This document shows positions 34,634 through 42,761 of a stretch of 64,000 nucleotides of DNA, one piece after another. The notes below the pieces were generated by a model. That model made no database searches. It saw only the letters and a list, made by a program, of their open reading frames with translations, and was not told where the DNA came from. The translations under genes and the position numbers were made by a program. How positions within the stretch are numbered: position 1 is the stretch's first letter; each line of letters opens with the position of its first letter. Source of the DNA: Photorhabdus akhurstii (lineage in GTDB: Bacteria; Pseudomonadota; Gammaproteobacteria; Enterobacterales; Enterobacteriaceae); assembly GCF_018448925.1 (NCBI RefSeq), contig NZ_RCWE01000003.1, positions 124,001 through 188,000 of the forward strand, written 5' to 3'.

Positions 34634-36166
34634 ATGTCGTTAAATAGAGTTGCTGAGGCTAACGGGCGGGCAGGACTCAGAAATTGGCTGGGATTACTGA
34701 TATTGATGTTGCCAGTATTATTGGTGACGGTGGACAATACGATCTTAAGCTTTGCTTTACCAAAAATTGCGGAAGCTCTGGGGCCTAGTGCAAGTCAGCA
34801 ATTATGGATAATTGATGCTTATTCATTGGTATTGGCTGGTTTATTAGTATCAATGGGGAGTATTGGCGATCGTGTCGGCCATCGTTCATTACTGTTATTT
34901 GGATCGTTGGGATTCACGGTTATTTCGGTGTTCACAGCACTGTCAACTTCACCTGAACAATTGATTATCGGGCGAGCCGTACTTGGATTTTTTGGTGCGA
35001 TGCTGATGCCTTCTACTTTGGCTTTGATAAGCACTCTTTTTGAGGATCGTGAACAGCGTCGGTTGGCTGTCGCTATTTGGGCGACAACATTAACTATCGG
35101 TTCAGCCTTAGGTCCCGTAGTGGGTGGTGTTCTATTACAATTTTTCGATTGGAGTGCAATTTTCCTATTGGCAGTACCGGTATTAGTACCGTTGCTGATT
35201 TTCGGACCGATGTTATTGCCAGAGTCCGATAAAAAACAGACTGGCATTATCGATGTGTATAGCGTTCTGTTATCGATCATTGCTATGGGGGGTATTGTTT
35301 ACGCGATTAAACACCTTGCCAGTGATGGATTTGAAATAAGTGTCATACTCGAACTGTCGGTTGGCCTTATTGCCGGCGTGCTATTTGTTCGCCGACAACA
35401 GCGTCTGCCTGTGCCATTGATGGATCTTTCCCTATTCCGTAACGGTATGTTTACCGGTTCGATTATTGTTAACTTACTGAGTTTGGCATTGCTGGTTGGT
35501 TTTGTCTTTTTTGCCACCCAAGTCTTGCAAATCGTACTCGGTATGGAGCCGATTATGGCTAGCCTGGCGCTGGTTCCCGGACAAATAATGGCGATTGTTA
35601 TGGGGATGGCGATAGTGCCCATTGCTCAACGGGTGCCGGCTCATTATCTGGTGCCAATTTTGCTGAGTATTGCAGGTATTTCATTTCTTCTGGTCGCGAG
35701 TATCGGCAGTGATTTAGTCACTCTGATTGTTGCTTTTGCATTATTGGATATTAGTGTGGGAGCAATTGCTTCGGTATCTAACGATTTGGTGCTTTCGTCA
35801 GTACCCTCCTCTAAAGCAGGAGCGGCATCATCAATAAGCGAAACGGCTTATGAAGTGGGGGTGGTACTTGGTACGACGATTCTGGGGGGATTGGTCACGG
35901 CCTTCTATCGTATAACATTACAATTGCCGAATGAGGTCTCTCAGGAACAAGCTGGATTGGCTTTAGAGACTCTGGCAGGAGCTTACGTTGTAGCAAACTC
36001 ATTAGCTGAATCAGAAGGGCAGAAACTGATGACAGCGGCGGCGGAATCATTCACCAGCGCTATTCATATGATGAGCTGGTTGACAGCGGCATTGACCGCG
36101 GGGGTGGTATTGCTAGCCTGGCGTTTGCTGAAAGCGCCGCAGAAAGAACAAGTGCTTGAGTACTGA
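34634..36166 (+). CDS. MFS drug exporter, DHA2/14-TM type
   Basis: 510 residues with about 14 membrane segments. The start is LGLLILMLPVLLVTVDNTIL, then motif A-like GSIGDRVGHRSLLLFGSLGF and LSSVPSSKAGAASSISETAY, as in SmvA/QacA/EmrB-type pumps. It is the last gene of the operon, 21 nt after papC. It likely exports, and gives self-resistance to, the cluster product. Confidence 0.8.
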   Translation: MSLNRVAEANGRAGLRNWLGLLILMLPVLLVTVDNTILSFALPKIAEALGPSASQQLWIIDAYSLVLAGLLVSMGSIGDRVGHRSLLLFGSLGFTVISVFTALSTSPEQLIIGRAVLGFFGAMLMPSTLALISTLFEDREQRRLAVAIWATTLTIGSALGPVVGGVLLQFFDWSAIFLLAVPVLVPLLIFGPMLLPESDKKQTGIIDVYSVLLSIIAMGGIVYAIKHLASDGFEISVILELSVGLIAGVLFVRRQQRLPVPLMDLSLFRNGMFTGSIIVNLLSLALLVGFVFFATQVLQIVLGMEPIMASLALVPGQIMAIVMGMAIVPIAQRVPAHYLVPILLSIAGISFLLVASIGSDLVTLIVAFALLDISVGAIASVSNDLVLSSVPSSKAGAASSISETAYEVGVVLGTTILGGLVTAFYRITLQLPNEVSQEQAGLALETLAGAYVVANSLAESEGQKLMTAAAESFTSAIHMMSWLTAALTAGVVLLAWRLLKAPQKEQVLEY

Positions 36167-36175
36167 TAGTTTGAC

Positions 36176-36200
36176 GTGCAGCCATTAGAAATGGCTGCAC
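36176..36200 (+). terminator. Terminator of the pap operon
   Basis: GTGCAGCCAT (36176-36185) pairs perfectly with ATGGCTGCAC (36191-36200), 5-nt loop, followed by TATTGTTTT; 10 nt after the exporter stop. Confidence 0.8.
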
Positions 36201-36699
36201 TATTGTTTTGAGCGGCTATGTTTTGAGTGGTTATCCGCAGTTATTAAATATCCTGAAAATAACATTTCATCTCACAGTATTATTTATATTTCTAAAATTC
36301 TAAAGGAATATGATAAATAGAATGATTAATGAATGGTAATAAGTTGAAATTTATAATAATTATTTCTCCGATCTATTGTTGATTCAATTATTTCTATTTG
36401 TTCCTTGTTTTATCAGGGACATTTCATTGGTTTTTTTGCATTTAAATATTTATTTGTAAAATGAGTTTATTTAAAAGTTGAAGTTTGTTTGTAAAAAATA
36501 TTCTTATTGTTAAAAAGGAATTACTTTCCATCTTTAATTTAAATCATATTCATAGTTTCAATATTCAATAATATCTATAGGTTTTTATTTTATTGTGATT
36601 TTTAAATGCAATCTATTTGTTGTTTTTATTCTTTTTTTATAATAATACCTCGTGAGATAAATATAAAATTGAAATTTTCAATTAACACACATTAGAAGG

Positions 36700-37197
36700 T
36701 AGCGATATATCACATAAATACTCTCTTTAATTAATGAAAAAAGTGGGGAATTACATTAATATTTTAGATTGTGTAATTTAAATATTGTATTCAATCACTT
36801 TCTGTAAAGTGAATAAATATTTACCTAATTAATTCTCATCGTAATTATTTTTCTGGCATACCCGCTATCGAAGTGCTTATATCTTTTGCCAGAAAAAACT
36901 GATGTTTTCGCTACGGCTAATCTGGTCATTAGCCAAAAGCAAGATTTTGACTATTAGCAGTTTATACCCTATGGATTTCAAGATGTATCGCGACGGCAAG
37001 GGAGTGAATCCCCGGGAGCATAGGTAACTATGTGACTGGGGTGAGCGAGTGCAGCCAACAAAGAGGCAACTTGAAAGATGACGGGTATAGTGACATTACC
37101 GGTAGTGATGGCAGTAGAGACTTTAGAACTTGGCTAAATAGACAACGGATATATGAAGTTATCCTAAATGTATAAACTTAAATTCAGAGGAATTCTC
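36700..37197 (+). promoter_or_regulatory. Leader of Gly-rich paralogue 1, interrupted by ERIC
   Basis: Palindrome GCGATATATCAC (36702-36713, the one imperfect copy). Stem-loop 1 is TTTTTCTGGCA (36848-36858) / TGCCAGAAAAA (36887-36897). Stem-loop 2 is GGCTAAT / ATTAGCC (about 36916-36935). An AGAGGA ribosome site follows. Palindrome-to-ATG distance minus the 127-bp ERIC is 358 nt, as in the sister leaders. Confidence 0.65.
36963..37089 (+). repeat. Full-length 127-bp ERIC inserted in a paralogue leader
   Basis: From TATACCCTATGG to GACGGGTATA, exactly 127 bp, with the GTGAATCCCCGGGAGCATAG core. The other five leaders have no insert at this point (ATTTAGTGACATAACCGG), so the empty site is visible. 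The insertion is at a TA. Confidence 0.9.
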
Positions 37198-38442
37198 ATG
37201 GATAAAATAAGAACGTTTTCTGAGGCTTTAGCAGTATTACGTCAACGTCACCATTTGTTTGGTATAGAACGACAGCCAAAGCAACTTAAGACCTCCGACT
37301 TTGATGGGCCGGTGGTATTTTCTAACGATCTGGAAACGGCTACTGTGCCGCCTGCATTTTTTACGGTGCAAACGATACAAGAGCTGAAAGCACTCGGTGG
37401 GGTGCCTGACAGTCATTATGGCTCTGGAAAAATGGAACCCCATCATCCGTTGCCTGAACCGTTTTCTGCTGAACGACTGGCAGACGCCTCTGGTAATCAT
37501 ATTGATTTATGCAAAGCCTTTCGTGCCTATATCTATGGTGATTCTGCTTTGGTCAGAGATTATGAGGAAATGCTTAATGCTAAGCGTTTTCCGATGAAAA
37601 TTGCGTTCTTCGGTGGCGAAGAACTCACAATATCCGCAGATAAACCATTGATTATTGCAGATAAAGATTGCTATGGCGAACCTGTTGTCTTGGTATACGA
37701 CCAGATAACCATTGAGCCAGGAGGTGAAATTATTTACTGCACTAATGGTACGGTTAAAGCTAATGCTATTGTAGGTCATGGAAGTGCTCAGAAGCCTGAT
37801 TTTATCAGTAAAGGCAGTAATGGAATTGATGGTTTTGATGGTGAATCAGGATGTAATGGACTTAATGGCAGAGATGGTGTTGCTGGCATAGATAAGGCAT
37901 ACGGCTGCGCTGTTGAATCCACCGCCGGTACTGATGCAATTGACGGCTCTTCCGGAGGATTAGGGATGGGGGGAGGAAGTGGTGGAAATGCAAATGACAT
38001 AGTTATTGATGTTCAACTTATTACTGGGCCAGTAAATGTGTTGTCTATAGGCGGCAATGGAGGGAATGGCGGTAATGGTGGAAATGGCGGCAATGGAGGG
38101 ACAGGAGGCAATGGAGGTAATGAAGTAGGCAAATGTAGCGCAGGGAGTGGTGGGAACGGGGGTAATGGTGGAGATGGAGGGCATGCGGGCAATGGAGGGA
38201 AAGGTGGAGATAGTGGTAACGTATATATTTATTTTCCTGAAGGTCAGCCGGTAATTAATGCTCGGTCATATGGAGGTAATGGCGGTAATGGAGGGAAAGG
38301 CGGGAAAGGTGGAGAAGGCGGGAAAGGTGGAACTGGCGATAGTAGTCAGCCAGGAGTATCTGGTCAAGATGGTATTGATGGAAAATCAGGAGGGGTAGGT
38401 GTAGCTGGCAAGATATATGTTAACGGTAATGTACAGGGCTAA
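37198..38442 (+). CDS. Gly-rich repeat protein, paralogue 1
   Basis: 414 residues from ATG 37198 behind AGAGGA (an upstream in-frame ATG at 37168 lacks a ribosome site). Residues 1-about 205 are the shared N-terminal domain: RQPKQLKTSDFDGPVVFSND, TVQTIQELKALGGVPDS, EPHHPLPEPFSAERLA, DLCKAFRAYIYGDSALV, KRFPMK, LVYDQITIEPGGEIIY. The rest is Gly-X-X repeat (GIDGFDGESGCNGLNGRDG, then runs of GGN) broken by one beta-like insert (NDIVIDVQLITGPVNVLSIG). It ends GKIYVNGN. No signal peptide or membrane segment. Function unknown; the tail could form collagen-like or polyglycine-II structure. Confidence 0.75.
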   Translation: MDKIRTFSEALAVLRQRHHLFGIERQPKQLKTSDFDGPVVFSNDLETATVPPAFFTVQTIQELKALGGVPDSHYGSGKMEPHHPLPEPFSAERLADASGNHIDLCKAFRAYIYGDSALVRDYEEMLNAKRFPMKIAFFGGEELTISADKPLIIADKDCYGEPVVLVYDQITIEPGGEIIYCTNGTVKANAIVGHGSAQKPDFISKGSNGIDGFDGESGCNGLNGRDGVAGIDKAYGCAVESTAGTDAIDGSSGGLGMGGGSGGNANDIVIDVQLITGPVNVLSIGGNGGNGGNGGNGGNGGTGGNGGNEVGKCSAGSGGNGGNGGDGGHAGNGGKGGDSGNVYIYFPEGQPVINARSYGGNGGNGGKGGKGGEGGKGGTGDSSQPGVSGQDGIDGKSGGVGVAGKIYVNGNVQG

Positions 38443-38675
38443 TCCTTAGGGGCGCAATAATCAGGCTGGTTTGAACGACGGTAATTGAGCTGACGGTTTG
38501 GCGTTGATGAGTAAATATAATAATTTTTTTGCAAATGATTAATCGAAGTAAGAAATATCGATGTGAATCGGCAGCGGGTCTGATGGTTTATGAAATTGGA
38601 AGCTTTGTCCAACAGAACCGGGGAACCGTCACCATATTAAATTGCCGATTTGCCCGTATTGAACTACAACAAGAT

Positions 38676-38700
38676 GTGCAGCTATTGCCGATAGCTGCAC
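38676..38700 (+). terminator. Stem-loop downstream of paralogue 1
   Basis: GTGCAGCTAT (38676-38685) pairs with ATAGCTGCAC (38691-38700), 5-nt loop. It is close in sequence to the pap terminator at 36176. The intervening 38443-38675 shows nothing convincing. Confidence 0.6.
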
Positions 38701-38850
38701 TATATCATGATAATTAATGTCTATGGATTTATATCTTATGGTGATTTTTGAAAAATAGAATCGTACTTATTGTTTTATTTGTATTTTCTAATAATACCTC
38801 ATGAGATAAGTATAAAATTGAAATTTTTAATTAATATCTATTAAAAGGGA

Positions 38851-39219
38851 GTGATGTATCACAGAAATATTTTCTATAGTTAATGGAAAAAATGGGGGTT
38901 TACATTAATATTTTAAATTGCGTAATTGTAATGTCGTATCTAATTGCTTTCTGTAAAGTGAATAAATACTTACCTAATTCATTCTCATAGTGATTATTTT
39001 TCTGGCATACCTATTGTTGAAGTGACCATATCCTTTGCCAGAAAAAATCGATATTTTTGCTATGGCTAATCTGGTAACTAGTCAAAGGCAAAATTCTGGC
39101 TATTTAGCCATTCAGTACCACAACCGGTAGTAATAACAGTAGATACTTTAAAACCTGGTCAAATGAACAACGGATATGTGAAGTTATCTTAAACAGCGTA
39201 TAAACTCAGGAGAATTCCC
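38851..39219 (+). promoter_or_regulatory. Leader of Gly-rich paralogue 2
   Basis: Palindrome GTGATGTATCAC (38851-38862), stem-loop 1 TTTTTCTGGCA (38997-39007) / TGCCAGAAAAA (39036-39046), and ribosome site AGGAG before GTG 39220. Palindrome end to start is 358 nt. Stem-loop 2 is weakened here (GGCTAAT / ACTAGTC). Confidence 0.65.
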
Positions 39220-40515
39220 GTGGACAAAAGAAAAACTGTTGCTGAAACTTTGGCGAAATTACATCAGTATCATCATTTGGTTGGTATAGAACGGCAGCCA
39301 AAGCAACTTAAGACCTCGGATTTTGACGGCAAGGTAATATTCTCTAACGATCCAAAGACAGCTACTGTGCCACCTGCATTTCTCACGGTACAGACAATAC
39401 AAGAGATGAAGGAACTCGGCGGTGTGCCTGACAGTGAATATGGCCCCGGCAAAATGGAGCCCCATCATCCGTTACCTGAGCCGTTTTCTGCTGAACGACT
39501 GGCAGATGTCATGGGGTATCATATTGATTTGTGCAAAGCTTTTAGGGCCTATATTTATGGTGATTCTGCTTTAGTCAAAGATTATGAAGAAATGCTTAAT
39601 GCGAAGCGTTTCCCGATGACGGTTGCATTATACAGTGGGGAAAAAATCACTATCACCGCCGATAATCCATTGATTGTTGAGGATAAAGATGACTATGGCG
39701 AACCGGTTGTTTTGGTATATGACGAGATAATCATTGAACCGGGAGGTCAAATTATTTACCGCACTAATGGTCGGATCGAAGCTAACACTCTTGTAGGGAA
39801 TGGAAGTTCTATACATCAAGGCATTATTAATAAAGGCACTCATGGCGCCAATGGGGTTGATGGTGCAATGGGATCTCGTGGAGCTACCGGCAGCGATGGT
39901 GGTGATGGTATATCGGATAAATATGGCTGCTTAATTGACGCTACGCCGGGTATGGATGGTGCGCCGGGTTCTGCCGGAGCGCCTGGGGGTGATGGCGCTC
40001 CGGGTGGAGGAGCAAATGACCTAACTATTGATGTTCAATATGTTACTGGAATAATAAGGGCGGTAACGTTAGGTGGCAGAGGTGGAAATGGCGGTACCGG
40101 GGGGCTTGGCGGCGCCGGGGGGCAAGGGGGAAATGGGGGGAGTTCGGGACCTTTGAAAAATGGAGAAATCAGGAAGTGTCTTAGTGCGGATTCGGGAAAT
40201 GGGGCAAATGGAGGAGATGGCGGAAATGGAGGGAATGGGGGTAAAGGTGGCGACAGTGGCAACATATATGTTAATTACTCTGACGGTGATCCAATACTTG
40301 AGGTTGAGTCATATTGTGGTTTTGGCGGGGAAGGCGGGAGAGGGGGGTTGGGCGGAATAGGTGGTTATCCTGGAGATAACCCTATGCCACACTTTCCTAA
40401 AAAAAGTGAAAAATATGGGTTCAGTGGTAAAACTGGTCGTGTTGGAGAATTTGGCGATGACGGCGCCACTGGCAAGATATATATCAACGGTAAAGAAAAA
40501 AAACCTGATCATTAG
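39220..40515 (+). CDS. Gly-rich repeat protein, paralogue 2
   Basis: 431 residues from GTG 39220 (AGGAG 7 nt upstream). Same N-terminal domain as paralogue 1 (VGIERQPKQLKTSDFDGKVI, EEMLNAKRFPMTVALYSGEK). It shares with paralogue 3 the version VEDKDDYGEPVVLVYD and EPGGQIIYRTNG. The tail is partly collagen-like (GANGVDGAMGSRGATGSDGG, GMDGAPGSAGAPGGDGAPGG), then GGN-type. It ends GKIYINGKEKKP. It has more Pro in the tail than the others. Confidence 0.75.
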   Translation: MDKRKTVAETLAKLHQYHHLVGIERQPKQLKTSDFDGKVIFSNDPKTATVPPAFLTVQTIQEMKELGGVPDSEYGPGKMEPHHPLPEPFSAERLADVMGYHIDLCKAFRAYIYGDSALVKDYEEMLNAKRFPMTVALYSGEKITITADNPLIVEDKDDYGEPVVLVYDEIIIEPGGQIIYRTNGRIEANTLVGNGSSIHQGIINKGTHGANGVDGAMGSRGATGSDGGDGISDKYGCLIDATPGMDGAPGSAGAPGGDGAPGGGANDLTIDVQYVTGIIRAVTLGGRGGNGGTGGLGGAGGQGGNGGSSGPLKNGEIRKCLSADSGNGANGGDGGNGGNGGKGGDSGNIYVNYSDGDPILEVESYCGFGGEGGRGGLGGIGGYPGDNPMPHFPKKSEKYGFSGKTGRVGEFGDDGATGKIYINGKEKKPDH

Positions 40516-40549
40516 TGGTGCCGCAATCAGGCTGGTCTGAGCTAATACA

Positions 40550-40661
40550 TATACCTAATGGATTTCAAGATGGATCGCGACGGCAAGGGAGCGAATCCCA
40601 GGGAGCATAGAGAACTATGTGACCAGCTAACAAAGAAGCAACTTGAAAGATAACGGGTATA
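40550..40661 (+). repeat. ERIC element with internal deletion
   Basis: TATACCTAATGGATTTC to AACGGGTATA, 112 bp. About 15 bp of the GGGGTGAGCGAGTGCAGCC part are missing. It lies just downstream of paralogue 2. Confidence 0.85.
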
Positions 40662-40972
40662 AATGAGGGGGGAGATGAGGTCAGGTCTTGGTTTTGCTTA
40701 TCGAATTAGCCGAGAAATCTCCCTATGATATTAATCTGCCTTGTTGTCTGACTCAGTTATTTTGATTTACTTTGTGAATCCAAGGATAAGCATTATTTTT
40801 TATCCTTTATTTAAATTACACTCATAATTTCATTGTTCGATAATATCTATATATTTCTATCTTGTTGTGATTTTTGAAAAAATACAATCATATTTATTGT
40901 TTTTGTTTCCTAATAATAACCAGTGAGATAAATATAAAATTGAAATTTTTGACTAGCATACATAAAAAGATA

Positions 40973-41306
40973 GTGATGTATCACAGAAATATTATCTTTA
41001 ATTAATGAAAAAAATGGATAATTACATTAACATTTCAAATTGTGTGATTTAAATGTTATATCCAATCCCTTTATATAAAGTGAATAAATGCTTACCTAAT
41101 TAATTCTCATGGAAATTATTTTTCTGGCATACCCGTTGTTGAAAATTTATATCCTTTGCCAGAAAAAATCGATGTTTTCGCTATGGCTATTCAGCCATTC
41201 AGTACCACGAACGGCAGTAATAACAGCATATATTCTGGAGATTGACCAAATGGATAATGGATATATGAAGTTATCTTAAACAACATATAAACTCAGGAGA
41301 ATTCCC
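40973..41306 (+). promoter_or_regulatory. Leader of Gly-rich paralogue 3
   Basis: Palindrome GTGATGTATCAC (40973-40984), stem-loop 1 TTTTTCTGGCA (41119-41129) / TGCCAGAAAAA (41157-41167), AGGAG before GTG 41307. This leader is shorter (323 nt) because the stem-loop 2 region is deleted. Confidence 0.6.
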
Positions 41307-42632
41307 GTGGATAAAAGAAGAACTGTTGCTGAAACCTTGGCGGTATTACGTCAGGATTATAATCTGATTGGTGTAGAACGGCAGCCAAAGCAACTTAAGA
41401 CCTCGGATTTTGCCGGCAAGGTAATATTCTCTAACGATCCAGAGACAGCTTCTGTGCCGCCTGCGTTTTTTACGGTACAAACCATACAGGAGCTGAAAGC
41501 GCTCGGGGGTATTTCTGACAGTGAGTATGGCCCTGGCAGAATGGAGCCCCATCATCCGTTACCTGAACCGTTTTCTGCTGAACGACTAGCAAATGTCACC
41601 GGTTATCATATCGATTTGTGCAAAGCTTTTAGGGCCTATATTTATGGTGATTCTGCTTTGGTTAAAGATTATGAAAGAATTCTTAATGCTAAGCGTTTCC
41701 CGATGAAGGTTGCGTTATACAGTGGCGAAAGAATTACTGTTACCGCAGGTGCGCCATTGATTGTTGAAGATAAAGATGATTATGGCGAACCCGTTGTCTT
41801 GGTGTATGACCAGATAATCATTGAACCGGGAGGTCAAATTATTTACCGCACTAATGGTAAGGTCGAAGCTAACACTGTTGTAGGGAATGGCAATGATAAA
41901 AAGCAGAGCATTGTCAGTAAAGGTCTTGATGGAGCCGATGGTTTTGGGGGCGAACAGGGAAGTAATGGAGTGAATGGCAGCAATGGTTATATTGGTTCAG
42001 AGGATAAACACGGTTGCTCTGTTAAATCCACGCCAGGTACTGATGCAACTGGTGGTTCTTCTGGAGCACAAGGGATGGATGGCAAAAGGGGGGGAAGTGC
42101 AAATGATGTCATTATTGATGTTGAACTTTTTACTGGAGTAGTCAACGCGGCATCGATAGGCGGTAAGGGGGGAAATGGTGGATATGGCGGTAATGGGGGG
42201 AATGGAGGGAATGGGGGAAATGGAGGAGATGCAACAAAAAAATGTATTGCTGGATATGGAGGCAGGGGAGGGGATGGCGGAAATGGAGGGGATGGGGGGA
42301 ATGGGGGTAAAGGTGGGGACAGTGGTAACATCTATGTCAATTTCACTCAGGGTCAGCCAGTAATTAATGCGCTGTCATATAAAGGTTATGGCGGAAATGG
42401 AGGGATAGGTGGTAAGGGAGGAACAGGCGGAATAGGTGGGTCAGGTGGCGGTAGTAGTGGTGAATTAAGTAGTGGTGAATTAAATAGTGAGGGTCATGAC
42501 GGAGTATCTGGTGACGCTGGTACTGATGGAAAATCCGGCGATGCAGGTACCGCTGGCAAGGTATATGTTAACGGTCATGCACAGAAGCATGGTGATGATC
42601 GGGCTTTGGACTGGCTAAACGACTATAAATAA
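41307..42632 (+). CDS. Gly-rich repeat protein, paralogue 3
   Basis: 441 residues from GTG 41307. N-terminal domain closest to paralogue 2 (VALYSGERITVTAGAPLIVE, DQIIIEPGGQIIYRTNG). Tail: GADGFGGEQGSNGVNGSNGY, a Cys segment (KHGCSVKSTPGTDATGG), the beta-like insert NDVIIDVELFTGVVNAASIG, then long GGN/GGD runs and a Ser-rich break (GGGSSGELSSGELNSEG). It ends GKVYVNGHAQKHG plus a short extra tail (DDRALDWLNDYK). It lies about 130 nt before the PKS. Confidence 0.75.
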   Translation: MDKRRTVAETLAVLRQDYNLIGVERQPKQLKTSDFAGKVIFSNDPETASVPPAFFTVQTIQELKALGGISDSEYGPGRMEPHHPLPEPFSAERLANVTGYHIDLCKAFRAYIYGDSALVKDYERILNAKRFPMKVALYSGERITVTAGAPLIVEDKDDYGEPVVLVYDQIIIEPGGQIIYRTNGKVEANTVVGNGNDKKQSIVSKGLDGADGFGGEQGSNGVNGSNGYIGSEDKHGCSVKSTPGTDATGGSSGAQGMDGKRGGSANDVIIDVELFTGVVNAASIGGKGGNGGYGGNGGNGGNGGNGGDATKKCIAGYGGRGGDGGNGGDGGNGGKGGDSGNIYVNFTQGQPVINALSYKGYGGNGGIGGKGGTGGIGGSGGGSSGELSSGELNSEGHDGVSGDAGTDGKSGDAGTAGKVYVNGHAQKHGDDRALDWLNDYK

Positions 42633-42761
42633 GGGAGATAGGGTGTCAGAGCTTTGGCTTACCACCTCATCCGCCGAAATGTATTCCTAGTCCGACTGAA
42701 TGGTGTTAATGAGTAAGCGCGATAATCGGGTAAGTAACAGATCGGAGTAAAGAATCCCACT

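Noticed and set aside
38529-38717. 62-codon frame downstream of paralogue 1
   Set aside because: It runs through the terminator-like hairpin at 38676-38700 and has no ribosome site; no similarity recognised.
38851-38862. GTGATRTATCAC as a CRP or FNR site
   Set aside because: Half-site spacing does not fit CRP (TGTGA-N6-TCACA) or FNR (TTGAT-N4-ATCAA), so the binding protein is left unnamed.
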